From Heliocybe sulcata (lineage: Eukaryota > Basidiomycota > Agaricomycetes > Gloeophyllales > Gloeophyllaceae), in contig ML213511.1 of NCBI GenBank assembly GCA_004369045.1, forward strand, positions 780,911 through 844,910: DNA of 64,000 nt. The letters are read 5' to 3'. A program made the translations under genes and the position numbers. This document shows, one piece after another, positions 23,301 through 33,770 of the stretch. The notes below the pieces were generated by a model that made no database searches, had not been told where the DNA came from, and was given only the letters and a program-made list of their open reading frames with translations. The first letter of the stretch is position 1; the number at the start of each line of letters is the position of its first letter.

Positions 23301-25948
23301 ACCTCATCTCTGTGGTCGCCAGGAGCGGCTTACCTGGAACCGTGCTTGACCTCGTACTGTGCTATTTGAGGGAGCTTCAGCCTTTCGTCCAGAAGGCTCG
23401 AGAAGAAGCGCTCCAAACCCCTCCTGTTCTGCTCGCAAAACCATGGAGCCCCTTGATGCTCTTCCCATCCTTCATGCTTTGCCCGTATCGGGCTCTCGTA
23501 GCATGTGTCATGTACTCCGTAAAGTTGTACAGTCACTACAACTTCGGGATTCATGAGCTGAGCTGTGCGATGTGGGCATCCATCTCCGGGCTCAGTCTTG
23601 ACGAGCTGAACGTGGCATATGCTCTCGGCGCGGATCTAGAGATCGCCTGGATGGGCAGTTTCTAGGATAGGACAAGTTTCTTGCAATAAATCATGGTGAA
23701 CTCCCGTTGAAACAACCTCTCAGTCTCCCTGATGACTCCAGTGCCATGTATCTTGGACACAATGGTCTCAATATCAACATCCGCTGAGCGATGTCCTCGG
23801 GTCCGGTCCGATTTACCAACATACTCAAGCTTTGATTATTGGCCTCGATGTCGACTAGGCGAAGACGGTGACTGTGGACTCGTAAGACATCATCATGATT
23901 CTATGCTCCGGGTATTCATCCCGCCGATGCTCGATGTTCGTATGCAATGCCGTTGGTGCCATGACATATCGACGTCCACCGAACGAGTACCAACTTTGAC
24001 GTCTGGACTATGCAGACAGGCTCGACGACGCTGATGATATAACAGCATGTGGTGGCAGAGGCTGCACGACCTGGCTCTTTCTGTACCTCGGCAATCTTCC
24101 GACACTCACCTCGGATTCCTGGTTGTCATCGACAGACACCGTGGCTATACTAGCCAAGGCCGTTCTTTTCTTTCCTCCTCAAATCTCATTTTCATTCATG
24201 CTTTACTATCATTTTCCTTCTCTGCTCGTCTGCAGTTAACAGCTCCACTGACAATGCATTTTAGCCCTTCACGAACGACTTCCCCCGTGCGGATATACAT
24301 GAACTCATCACCCCTGATATCCTACATCAGCTTATCAAAGGCACGTTCAAGGATCATCTCGTTGACTGGGTCGTCGAATATCTGGCCTCCAAGCATGGCA
24401 AGGCAAGATCGGATGCAATCTTAGCGCAAATTGACAGGCGGTACGAGATGGCTTTTTCAACTAAGCAGATGTACTTATGGATCACGCAGAATTGGAGCTG
24501 TCCCCCTGTTTACAGGATTACGAAGGTTTCCAGAAGGCCACGGGTTCAAGCAGTGGACGGGCGATGATTCTAAGGCATTAATGAAGGTTCGTCCACGATG
24601 CTGCCTGCCAGCGTTTCGCCAGCGTCATGTCCTCATGCCGTGTGTCAGGTTTATCTTCCTGCTATTGATGGTCTGATACCGCGCGACATGGTCCGTGCTA
24701 TCCGCGCGTTTCTTGACTTTTGTTACCTTGCTCGTCGCGATGTACACACTCCGACAAGTCTCGCGCAGCTTCAGGAAGCACTGGGTCGGTTTCACAGATA
24801 TCGAGCAGCATTCCGAGATGCCGGAATCCACATCGACTCCCTTCCCAGACAGCACTCCCTTGACCATTACTTCCTGGCTATAATGGACTTCGGTGCTCTG
24901 AACGGAATATGCTCATCAATCACAGAATCGAAACATATCAAGGCTGTCAAAGAGCCTTACCGTCTTTCAAACCGATTCAAGCCACTCCGCCAGATGCTAC
25001 TCACAAACCAAAGACGTGATAAGTTAGCCGCTTGCCGCGTAGATTTTGAGAGCCGCGGGCTGCTTCCTAAGTCTTGTAAAGATGAGTATAATTCGTAGTA
25101 CGATATATGCTGACGCTACCCCTGGTTTACTAGCGAAAGAACCCAAGAAACCTCCAAAAAAGCCTCCACCCATACACCTTGAGGATGGAAGTGTTGATGG
25201 ACCACGCGTGGCTGACTATGTCATGCTCGCGACAAGATCTCGTGAGTTGAGCACCTCCTTGCTCTGTGCTATGGATTCTGACTGTCGGGTAGGCCGGCAG
25301 CATCACCATCAACCTGTCAGCCTCCCCGATGGATCACCTCGTATGACGTTTCATCATCTCCTGCAGCTCTTTTTGCAGGATCGTCTGAAGAGTAGTCATA
25401 TGCTGTATGGCCTCAGAGAACTCCCAGATTTCGACGGTGTCATCTCTATTCATTATTCTGCTGCTGCGACATTCTACGCTCCCAGCGACCCATCCGGTAT
25501 AGGAGGAATGCATCGCGAACACATCCGAGCCAATCCTTGCTGGCGCGGGACTGGTGGTCGCTTTGACTGTGTCTTGATCAAACCGTTGCTAGTGGAGGAC
25601 GACTCCCCCCGGCCGCCCTGGGAGGTTGCAAGAGTCTTCGAGCTTTTCTCGTTCCAGCATCTTGGTGAACAGTATCAGTGCGCGCTCGTGCACTGGTTTG
25701 ACTGGGTCGGTGACTCTCCGGACGAAGACACTGGCATGTGGGTCATTCACAAAAGGCGGGACCAGGATGATTCTTTAGCCATCATATCCGTGGACCGTAT
25801 ACTACGGGCGGCACATCTTATCCCGGTGTTTGGAGAGAGGGAAGTCAATCTTGACATCACTGAAACGAACAGCTTAGATTCGTATCGGCTGTTCTATCTG
25901 AACAAATACGCTGATCACCACGCTTTCGAGCTCTTGCATTCAGGTTAA
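14371..25948 (+). CDS. Plavaka-family transposase with N-terminal C2H2 zinc finger
   Basis: Exons: 14,371-15,784, 15,840-16,408, 16,459-16,660, 16,708-16,936, 16,990-17,125, 24,265-24,440, 24,490-24,586, 24,649-25,075 and 25,134-25,948 (optional 51 bp intron 25,242-25,292). They sum to an exact frame of 1,354 aa (1,337 if the last intron is used) without a stop. A C2H2 finger ([17 protein letters not shown], then H) sits near residues 24-46. A ~430-residue acidic low-complexity region follows. The Plavaka core then runs [139 protein letters not shown] and [18 protein letters not shown]. The family is a CACTA-related DDE transposase acting on element ends in the nucleus. It is unusual in being split by a 7,139 bp intron. 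Splicing of that intron is inferred from signals, not shown. Confidence 0.85.
17740..19610 (+). pseudogene. Carbamoyl-phosphate synthetase large domain plus dihydroorotase-like domain, relic
   Basis: Successive frames match the C-terminal half of the eukaryotic pyrimidine CPSase: [16 protein letters not shown], then [105 protein letters not shown] and [21 protein letters not shown] dihydroorotase-like N-terminal segment ([19 protein letters not shown]) follows, the order of the fungal Ura2/CAD-type enzyme of de novo pyrimidine synthesis. No transcarbamylase domain is readable. Introns remain at about 17,874-17,899 (GTATGTGGCTA to ATTAG) and 19,069-19,113 (GTGAGTTATT to GACAG), so this came from genomic DNA. 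There are many frameshifts and stops (for example after FEETI), and the ATP-grasp N-terminal half is missing. Confidence 0.8.
19611..21945 (+). pseudogene. Unidentified protein-coding relic(s) inside the cargo intron
   Basis: Several plus-strand pieces look like former coding DNA but shift frame often: [19 protein letters not shown] at about 19,690, [19 protein letters not shown] at about 19,860, [20 protein letters not shown] at about 20,825, and [20 protein letters not shown] near 20,570. I do not recognise the family or families, and cannot tell whether this belongs to one gene. It lies between the CPSase and cyclin relics. Confidence 0.35.
21950..23665 (+). pseudogene. Cyclin-domain (Pho80/PCL-like) gene relic
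   Basis: The final part reads [20 protein letters not shown], then [20 protein letters not shown] and, after a frame change, [12 protein letters not shown] and [20 protein letters not shown]. That is the helix order of a PCL/Pho80-type cyclin box (partner of a cyclin-dependent kinase). Upstream plus-strand pieces ([51 protein letters not shown] in shifting frames) fit a long Ser/Pro/Tyr-rich N-terminal region of the same gene. A likely intron with acceptor TTATTTCAG ends near 23,031. Multiple frame changes make it non-functional. The cyclin call rests on pattern recognition and is moderately sure; the single-gene extent is less so. Confidence 0.5.
23666..24200. other. Non-coding tail of the cargo intron
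   Basis: No recognisable coding sequence. Both strands contain only short frames with no conserved motif. The final 100 bp is T/C-rich and leads into the transposase splice acceptor. Confidence 0.4.
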
Positions 25949-26530
25949 CTTCATTTGGGGTTGGTTCTAGTGCTGCAATTGTTCGTATCTTTTACTCTTA
26001 CTGATAAACTCTTGCTCTCCGTACAGCTCCCATGATCTCTTTTGCGGTCTGCGTACACACACTTTGTCTCGTCTTTCTTATAATCACTTATTTACTTCGG
26101 TGCGTCTCTGTAGAATCTTCGTAGGGTCTTTGTCTCTATGTGTTCTACTTTTGTCCGCTCTCCGCCCGACCTTCCCGGCTTCTCGTCCTTATGCTGCTTG
26201 ACGGCTGTCTCTGCCGGCTGACTTCTGTCATCTTACTAAGCTCTTGATGCCCGAGCATACCGTTTCCATCCATCTTTTGCTGATCTTGCCCGCTTTGCTG
26301 CCTTATTGGGTTTGACAGGTCCGTTGCTGCACTCTTTTAGTGTCTTCGATACGTATTTAGCCTCACTTATATACTTTGGGGCATGGGAAGACTGAAAGAA
26401 GCAAAAAAAGTAACTTTAGCATTTTGCTGATGTATTGTTGTGCCTCACCAGTACCTCCTTTTACTTGCAGCATTGTACACCTACTAATACAACCCAGCAC
26501 TTAGTGGCCTCTGCCTGCAGGCAGAGAGTG
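25949..26530. other. 3' side of the Plavaka element, no gene
   Basis: T/C-rich DNA with recurrent CGTCTTT/GTCTCT and TCTCCGCCCGACC-like motifs, consistent with a 3' untranslated region and subterminal repeat zone. CpG density falls after about 26,370, where I place the probable element edge. Confidence 0.4.
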
Positions 26531-26570
26531 GAGAATGCAGAACATTCATTACTACAATGTCAAACTATTC

Positions 26571-27038
26571 CTAGACTACAAAATTGAATGTGCTGCGACT
26601 ATCCAGTACATGGAACAGTACTCTGCCGAAATCATCTTGTGGTTCCATACACTTGCTACGCTCATGCTTGGGAGGGCATATGACACCGTACTCCCAGGTA
26701 CCGCTCTCATTCCTTGAAATGTGTCCACCTATCAACCCATACTTTGCCTGTGCTCGATGCTCAATGAATTGCTCAGCGTAGTCTGACTGTGCCAGCCTCT
26801 CACCCACCAGGCTTGTGGAGAAGAGGCCTGTTGGCCAGGGGGTCGGCTCAGGCATGGATTGCATACCGTAGTCTGAGCAAGCCATTTGCTCGCCCCAGAT
26901 GGGGGAGGATCCACAGCTGAGTGCTATTGTCAGCGAGGATGCACTGGAGATGGAAGGTGTATTGGAGATGTTGCTGCAACCCTGCTCATCCAAAGTCTTG
27001 CTCGTCTCCTCCTTCTTTCCCTGAGGGGCAGTCTCCAT
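26571..27038 (-). CDS. Hypothetical 155 aa open frame
   Basis: An uninterrupted minus-strand frame begins METAPQGKKEETSKT and is Ser-rich. It contains two loosely similar pieces, GEQMACSDYG and GERLAQSDYA, and ends with PKHERSKCMEPQDDFGR followed by a short hydrophobic tail. I recognise no domain. It could be a chance frame in CpG-poor DNA or a remnant exon; no splice signals decide the matter. Confidence 0.25.
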   Translation of the reverse strand: METAPQGKKEETSKTLDEQGCSNISNTPSISSASSLTIALSCGSSPIWGEQMACSDYGMQSMPEPTPWPTGLFSTSLVGERLAQSDYAEQFIEHRAQAKYGLIGGHISRNESGTWEYGVICPPKHERSKCMEPQDDFGRVLFHVLDSRSTFNFVV

Positions 27039-27451
27039 GTACTCCAGATGGTCGGTGGCAGTCAGTGGAGGTGTAGCAATGGAACTGAGGTCTCATTGTT
27101 CTGTGGTGACCCAAGCAGGCCATGCATCCCACGAGAGAGGTTTTGGCTGATAGAGGCGAGGGCTGTACTGGAGCTGGTTGCAGTTCTCGGGTGTTTTGCC
27201 GAGGGTTGAGCCCGATTGCTCATGATATATCTGACTGATGCCTCAGTTTTGTGCAGAAAATCATTATATTGAGGATTGGTACCTTGATGACATCAACAAT
27301 GCCTCTGTTGGGTGGGCCAGAGATGATACTATCCCTGACATCCATATCCTCCTTTACTCTGCTGCTGGGCCTGCTGCATGCCAAAATTGAACATATATGA
27401 GACATGAGAGATGAGTAAGGGGAGGGGTGCAGATTTAGTGAAGCGCTGATA

Positions 27452-28947
27452 TGGCCAATCAGGGTTTAGTGCTCCAAAAATGCATTTTAGGGTCGTTTGG
27501 TGATCGCGGTGACATTGCGACTCTATTGCGCATGCACTCGCTGCTGACAGCTCCTTGGAAGGCGAGCGACGACTCTACTGGTGACCCCGACTATTCACTC
27601 TGGCAGCGAGCTCGTGACTCTATTCCCTGCAGCATGGCGCCACTCTCTCTATTCAGTGGGACTCACTGCAAAACGATCTATTCTAGTCTCAGAAGCTATT
27701 CTTGGGCTTGGCCACAATGACACGTAGGATCTGGCATCCGGATCTTTCCGATCAAGTCACCAGCAGCTCGGCACAACACAGCCCGGTTGGTTCCAAGGAG
27801 TCTAGGCCATCGAGTCATTCTAGATCGACCATCCCACTAAATGTTGTTCCCATCATCACCGCTGCTGCCCGTCGGGGCGCATGCTCAGGGCACCCATATG
27901 CATCAATTCACTGCCTCCATCATCGGTTTCCGGCTCCCTCTGCATGATGCATCACCATCCTGACCCACTACCCCTTTCGGCACAACCGCGCCACTCTTCG
28001 GCAACTACGCCCGCCACTCAAGTTACTGTGGCATCACCGCATCAACACAAGGTCTCGTATGGCGTGGCGCGAGGACAAGACTCGTTGCGCGTTTCAAGCT
28101 AGGCTACGAGCGTACTCATGCAGGTACCGCGCCGCGAGGAGACGATAGGATTGGTAGGAAAGTTAGGTACAGGGCGGTTGAGGCGATGCGTGCCTTGTGG
28201 ACGAGCGCGCGATGCAGGAGATGGTTTGCGGAAGATGGTTTTCTCTTCATGTGCGACTGCGAGTAGTGTAGCGGCAACGTTTGTACTTAAGTCCTTTCTC
28301 TTTGTCTTGAAAATACAAGTTATCTTCACCCTTCGTATCTTGTTCTCGGCGTAAGAGTTTCCTCTAGAGTATCAGGCTTTCGACGGTCTTCCGACTTCAC
28401 CCAGAGTTTACGCGAACCTTCTGACAGCGTGCGCGACAAGTGAGTTCTTTCATTTCGAGTTTCTCTTAAGTCCGGCCTCATGCACCGTCCACCTCGTTAA
28501 TCACGTTCGAGTTGTCTCGAGTTTTAGAAGCGTCGCGCATCGCACCGATGGCATTGTACGCATGCCTCGATTGCATTGTGTAGGCAATCCCGAATCCACT
28601 CCCTCCGAGACCATGCGACAAGCGCACGTTCCGCGACAGTTCGAGAAGTTATCACAACAAGCACGCACCGAGTGTGTTTGAATCGCACCGTCAAGCGGAG
28701 TATGATACAAGCGACTCCCGAGGTGTGCGTACCGAATTGAGACTGCTGCATGACCGCGACTGGTCTGCGCCAAACTACCTTTAGCCCCACCTATACGTCT
28801 TACCCTACCCTGTCCCTCCGAACGTTTATCATACCCTTCGTCGCCCTGGACCTCGCAGCCATCTAACACCAAGGGACTGGTGCTACACTTTGTGGTTGTT
28901 GTTCCCCTTTAGGTCTGTGCGGGTTTCATTGCGTGTTAGTGCCTTTC
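27452..28947 (+). repeat. Dispersed repeat family R, copy 1
   Basis: This 1.5 kb unit is repeated at 56,440-57,929 with the same order of landmarks: TCAGGGTTTAGTGCTCC at the left, GCACAACACAGCCC, a central GAAAATACAAGTTATCTTCA, and AGCACCAAGGGATTGGTGCT-like sequence before a right end GTGCCTTTCAGC. No coding domain is present. This copy is CpG-rich relative to the one at 56 kb. It may be a nonautonomous retroelement or foldback element; the ends do not show obvious TG...CA LTR structure. Confidence 0.65.
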
Positions 28948-29173
28948 AGCATGAGGACAAGACTCATCACACGTTTCAAGCTAGGCTACGAGCATACTCA
29001 TACAGGCACTGCGCCGCGAGGAGATGATAGGATTGGTAGGAGAGTTAGGTACAGGGCGGTTGGGGCGATGCGTGCCTTGTGGATGAGCGCACAGCACAAG
29101 AGATGGCTTGCGGAAGTTGGTTTTCTCATCATGTTTGACTGCGAGTAGTGTAGCGGCAGCATTTGTACTTAAT
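28948..29173 (+). repeat. Partial direct duplication of repeat R
   Basis: Immediately after the GTGCCTTTCAGC boundary, the sequence repeats 28,072-28,292 of the same element (GAGGACAAGACTC, CGCCGCGAGGAGA, TTAGGTACAGGGCGG landmarks) in direct orientation with several CpG to TpG/CpA changes. It is cut off at 29,173 by the KDZ-type MITE. Confidence 0.7.
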
Positions 29174-29994
29174 CCATGTAAATTAAGGTACATCACTATA
29201 GAGATGAAATCGGACTTCCAAGTGGCAGAATAGGTGGATGGTAACATTCTAGGAGGCTGGAGGTGGGGGGAAAACCAGCTGGAAGGGTAGGGGGGTGCAC
29301 TAATTCATCCTGAGAGATATTGCCCATGTTATTGGGTCAAACTGTGGTCCCATATGGGGTCATAAATATCCCTGATTTATGGGAGATTCCACCCAGCAGG
29401 GCCCCCCCAATTTGGATATAAATCTCATATAATGTGACCAGATCTTCCCTATAGTTATACAAAGTGCCCATACATTTTATATAAATCCAATATAAAGCAA
29501 CCTGCAAAAGTATATAGCATATATATATGCATATAATATGAGCCAGATCCGGTATAACCCTATATAAATGCACCACCAGATAGCATGTATCCAGTATAAC
29601 TGCCCTGCAAGTTTATACAAAGGCACCTCAATATCATATACCCCATATATAAATATAGCAGTGCAGTATACAATCCCATATAAACTAACAAACAGAGCAT
29701 ACAAATGCAGTACAAACCCCCTGCCACATCTCATAACCCCAGTATAAATAGCCTGATGCACCCTACCAGAGCAATCCTATACACACACAGTATAATATCC
29801 CCTTAACCATATACAGTCAATATATACATCCTATATAATCCTGGCTCAATCATGTATAAGCATACCATAATGTGGTCAAATTATATCCAGTATAATGCGA
29901 CTACAACCATAAACATATATGGAGTACTAAAGTGGTGCATATGAGCTTACCACAGTTGTGGTAAAATGTATATATGAGTTAGGGCCCACAACTC
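29174..29994 (-). mobile_element. Half of a KDZ-derived MITE
   Basis: Nearly identical to 54,006-54,825 in reverse orientation. Its right end carries the KDZ-type terminus (GGGCCCACAACTC) and the subterminal hairpin ACCACAGTTGTGGT. The body is A/T-rich with irregular TATACTG/CAGTATA motifs. The left side stops at CCATGTAAATTAAGG without a terminal repeat, so this copy is truncated or represents one arm. The long frame inside is conserved only because the copies are nearly identical; it is not called as a gene. Confidence 0.75.
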
Positions 29995-30009
29995 ACTCTG
30001 GTGTCTAGC

Positions 30010-31925
30010 AGAACACAGACAGCAGCAGCGACGGTGATACGCCTCTACGTGGTTCTGGTCTCCGAAAACGCATTTTTAGGCTATTTGCGCAGATTCCCAC
30101 GCTCTGTGCGAGAGTGAGCGTATCTGCGGCGTCGTGCTACGAGCAAAACTCGAGTTTCCATGGACTTTTCACTATTTCCGGCAATTCCCGACAACTCCCG
30201 ATCTCATTCGACAACCGCTCCACTGCATTACGTAAGCGCGCGTGCTCATCCCAGCCATCGCGGCGGTGTGGCAATACCCTCCCGACAGCGGCGGTGTTGC
30301 ACGGCAGTGCTGCGCTGCCTCGGCGGTGCCTTTGCATGTGTTGTCCATCAAGTTTCGAGTCAATTCCGAGGCTGTGCATGCCTTGCAGGCACTGGTGCAG
30401 CCTCCACACAGCCCATTAGCTCTTTTTGATCTGGTGCTGTGCGTGTTCCCATGCTCCTTTTGGTATGCGCCCACCTTTGCACATGGTCATTGTAGTGTAC
30501 GGAGATTGTTCCCCTTGTCTGAGGTTTGTGATGGATCATTTTCAGGAGTAGTTTCACTTTGTTAGCATATGGAACTCAGATTATTTGATTTTCTCCATAG
30601 TATACTTAAGTCGGACTTCCCGACACTGTACCCTAGGCTAGGTTAGCTTCGGCCTTAGGTTAGGTTAGGTCGCTGCCTCCCTGCGCAATTCTACTGTTCC
30701 CATCTCAACTCTGCGTCTGTTATCTCTCTGAGCTTACTGCATCTACTGTCTCTCGTCGCTGCGCTGTTGTTCCCGATTTCCGTCGCTGCTGCTGTCTGTG
30801 TCCCACCAGACACCAGAGTTTCCCGTTTTCGCATTGTTCTATTTTTAGCGTCTACATCTATTTTTAGTTAGCGCGCATATTCCGCTTCTAGAGCGCGCGA
30901 CGTCGTGCGCCGTCGCGTTTTGATCGCATTCTATTTTTAGCTTTGATCGCATTTTTCGTTAGAGTATACGTCGCCCTGTGGTTGGCGGTCTCGGCCCTAT
31001 ACTTTCCATTGACTCCCTCCAAACGTTTACTATACCCTTTGTCACCCCGGATCTCGCAGCCATCTAGCACCAAGGGATTGGTGCTACGCTTTGTGGTTGT
31101 TGTTCCCCTTTAGGTCTGTGCGGGTTTCGTCGTGTGTTCGTGCCTTTCAACGGAAATAGGGAACAGTAGTGCAGCTACAAGAGACAGCAGATAGTGATGC
31201 AGAGGAGAGCTCAGAGATATAAGCTGCAGAGGATGAGAGGAGAACAGTAGATTTGTGCAGGGAGGTAGTCAGCTAGCCTAACCTAACCTAACCTAGGGTA
31301 CAGTGTCAGGAAGTCCAACTTAAGTATACTACAGAGAAAATCAAATAATCTGAGTACCATATGCTAACAAACTGAAACTACTCCTGAAAAATGATCCATC
31401 ACAAACCTCAGACAAGGGGAACAATCTCCATACACTACAGCAACCATGTGCAAAGCCAGGTGCATACCAAAAGGAGCATGGGAACACGCACAGCACCAGA
31501 TCAAAAAGAGCTAATGGGCTGTGTGGAGGCTGCGCCAGTGCCTGCAAGGCATGCACAGCCTCAGAATTGACTCGAAACTTGATGGACAGTACATGCAAAG
31601 GCACCACTGAGGCAGTGCAGCACTGCTGTGCAACACTGCCACCTGTTGGGAGGGTATCACCACACCACCGTGATGGCCAAGATGAGCATGCACACTCACG
31701 TAATGCAGCAGAGTGATTGTCAAATGAGATCAGGGTGTCATCGGGAATTGCAGGAAATAGTGAAAGGCCCATAGAAACTCGACTTCTGCTTGTAATGTGA
31801 TGCCATGGATACACTCACTCTCACACAGAGCATGGGAATCTGCGCAAATAGCCTGAAAATGTGTTTTTGGAGACCAGAGCCACATAGAGGTGTATCACCG
31901 TGAAGATGGCCTGTATGTCAATGAC
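30010..31925. repeat. Repeat R subfamily copy with ~770 bp inverted duplication
   Basis: 30,010-30,778 and 31,151-31,925 are inverted copies of each other (landmarks GCATTTTTAGGCTATTTGCG, GGTTAGGTTAGG, TCATTTTCAGGAGTAG), separated by ~370 bp whose last ~130 bp match the 3' part of the repeat at 27.4-28.9 kb and end in GTGCCTTTCAAC. The right arm has lost most CpGs that the left arm keeps. No coding sequence is recognisable. Confidence 0.75.
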
Positions 31926-33526
31926 TGTTTGATGGGAGGGGCCATGGGCAGGGAATTTGTATGGGACCAGAGCATCTAGATGCTAATAAGATAGTGCCAG
32001 CTAGGGCAGAGCAGACAGGTGGCATACCTTGTTCTGGCCAACATATAATTGCCATGGCTTTCTTGGTGCCAGAGTTTAGGATGGAGCTGGTTCTCATCCG
32101 GGAGGCTAATATGTCAAGGCACTAGAAATGAGTGTAAGAGGCAGTTGCAAGATGGGCAAAAGAGCCAGACTCAGTGATGTGTGCAGAAAGCATGCATGTT
32201 GCAAAAGAGGAGAGTGAAACAAATCCAGCAGAGTGCTGTGGCCGGCCTCTTGCACCCAGCAATGAGGCAGGGGTGACAGAGAGTCAGGAGGTTTATGTTT
32301 TGGGGTGCAACCCTCTGGCTGGGATATTTGAAGTCTGTGGATGGTGACATTTCTCTTACATTTTGTGAGGGGGTGGTGTGTGGTATTAGAAGACACAAGG
32401 TGTCATAATGTACAAATAGCTGAGTCAAAGAGGTACGTTATATAATAGATGTTAGGTCTGGGGTCAGGGATGCAGGGATCCCAGAATTGAGGGCATCTTT
32501 CAGGTGAACTGCATTTGGGATGGATGACTGCACTATGATAGGTATTTGCACGGGCAGGTCTGGGGAGTGCTGGTTGGGAGAGTTCAGGCATAGCTGTCAG
32601 GTGAGCTCCAAGGGAAGAGCAATCCCATCTGGAAGCAGAGGTAGGGTAAGTCTGTTTTTTACAACTGGGAGTTTGGTAGAATGGTAGCACCTGAGGAGTT
32701 AGGGAACAGTGATCAGATGTCTATCAGGTCCCCTATCTGATAGAGGTGGTCCCGCAGTTCAAGCTCAGTTGGGATCCGGTATCATCTGACTGATCTGTTC
32801 CTGTGTTGTGTGTGTGAATATGGCATCATCCATGAAGTGTCTAAGTTTAGACCATGCGTGTGTGTAGCAGATGGTCTGGCAGCTGTTGACATTGTTGCGG
32901 TTATGGTGGGCGTTGGGGGCACCCAGGTAGGTTACATGAGAGCTACCGGAGTTCTGTGCACATAGTATCATTGAGGGCAGTATCGGGTAGTGCTGGTGCA
33001 GGCCTCTAGGTACTGCAGGTTGTGGGTATAGCAGCAGATCATTGGTTGGGTCAAGTTACTGTGTTGTGCAGTGGTTGGATGTATATTGGTCTACAGTTTC
33101 ATCCTCAGCAAACACTGGTATAGGGTCTGTAATTGCATGGAATTGAGGTTCTCTTGAGGGACATAGGGAGTGGAGCTCTTGGTCAGGGCATTGGTCTGCC
33201 CCTCCTTGCCCAGGCCCACATGTGGGGAACCCAGAATCAGGTGGTGGTTCCAGGACAAGGAGCTCCAGACAATTTTATCCTTGCTGATGCTTATCTCGTG
33301 TGACTGTCAATAACCTCTTGCTTGCCAGGATCTCTGTGAGAATGATGATAGCAGACACGTGGTCTTCTAGACAGGTGCTCATGTGCTACATTCACTCCCT
33401 CTACTACCTCTTTATTTCTCCCTATTTCTCCTTCACCACTATCTCACCTACTGCCTGCACCACGATGATCACCTCCTCCTGCAACTGTTGCTGTGCATGC
33501 CTTCTCAACTTAAAGATGTCATATAG

Positions 33527-33770
33527 TTACAGTGATTGCCAGTGATCGGGGTGAAATCTCACACAAGCTTCTTGGAGCAAAGAGTGATAATCAGCTAGGC
33601 AAAGATGCTTCCATGCTTTGGGAAAGAAAGCTGCAATGTCGTCCCAAGAGATAGAGGATATGCAGACCAAGTGTAGAAGCATTGGCCAGGGGACATCTGT
33701 CCACCTGAGCTGGTGTTTGGGGTGGGTGCGGTCGAATGATTTTGCTGTTCTCTGATACACAGTTAAGGCT
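33527..33770 (-). pseudogene. Relic resembling basidiomycete RWHPD-motif (NFKBIL1-like) proteins
   Basis: The minus frame reads LRWTDVPWPMLLH, then ISWDDIAAFF and LLQEACVRFHPDHWQSL. The spacing of DVPWP and the RFHPD motif resembles a common agaricomycete protein family whose C terminus has a J-domain-like helix with RWHPDRF. Only the central part is present and no start or upstream exon is evident. The function of the family is uncertain, so none is assigned. Confidence 0.35.

Larger units (their letters stand above)
17126..24264 (+). other. 7.1 kb intron of the transposase gene carrying host-gene cargo
   Basis: The donor GTAAGC follows codons for GIVGDIV, and the acceptor context TGCATTTTAG precedes [14 protein letters not shown]. 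The conserved Plavaka sequence is therefore continuous across the gap in phase 0. All other introns of this gene are about 47-62 bp. The first ~95 bp and last ~100 bp look like ordinary pyrimidine-rich intron sequence; the rest is inserted DNA holding broken plus-strand host genes. No element termini or target duplication are evident at the edges of the cargo. Confidence 0.75.
9365..26400. mobile_element. Plavaka (CACTA-type) DNA transposon, approximate extent
   Basis: This CpG-rich block differs from the CpG-poor flanks and carries a divergent gene pair: a DUF6532 protein on the minus strand and the Plavaka transposase on the plus strand. The roughly 1.1 kb left of 10,463 and 450 bp right of 25,948 are non-coding and rich in GTCGGGCG/GCCCGAC-like and GTCTG-like motifs, as expected for subterminal repeats. 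I could not identify terminal inverted repeats or a target duplication, so both ends are estimates from composition. The coding genes have no stops, suggesting recent activity. It also contains the 7.1 kb cargo-bearing intron. Confidence 0.6.

Noticed and set aside
27452-28947. Interpretation of repeat R as the LTR of the copia remnant at 58.2-59.7 kb
   Set aside because: The LTR after the purine tract at 59,692 starts TGTTAGAATCC and shares no sequence with repeat R.
29477-29761. Aromatic-rich ~94-codon frame present in all MITE copies (also 54,238-54,522 and 54,813-55,229)
   Set aside because: It is a translation of A/T-rich TATACTG-type repeats. Conservation reflects near-identity of the copies, the frame appears on both arms, and it lacks any domain.
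30650-31300. TTAGG-like short repeats (GGTTAGGTTAGG) suggesting a telomere
   Set aside because: Only two or three units occur in each arm of an inverted repeat, not the fungal TTAGGG array, and they are internal to a dispersed element.
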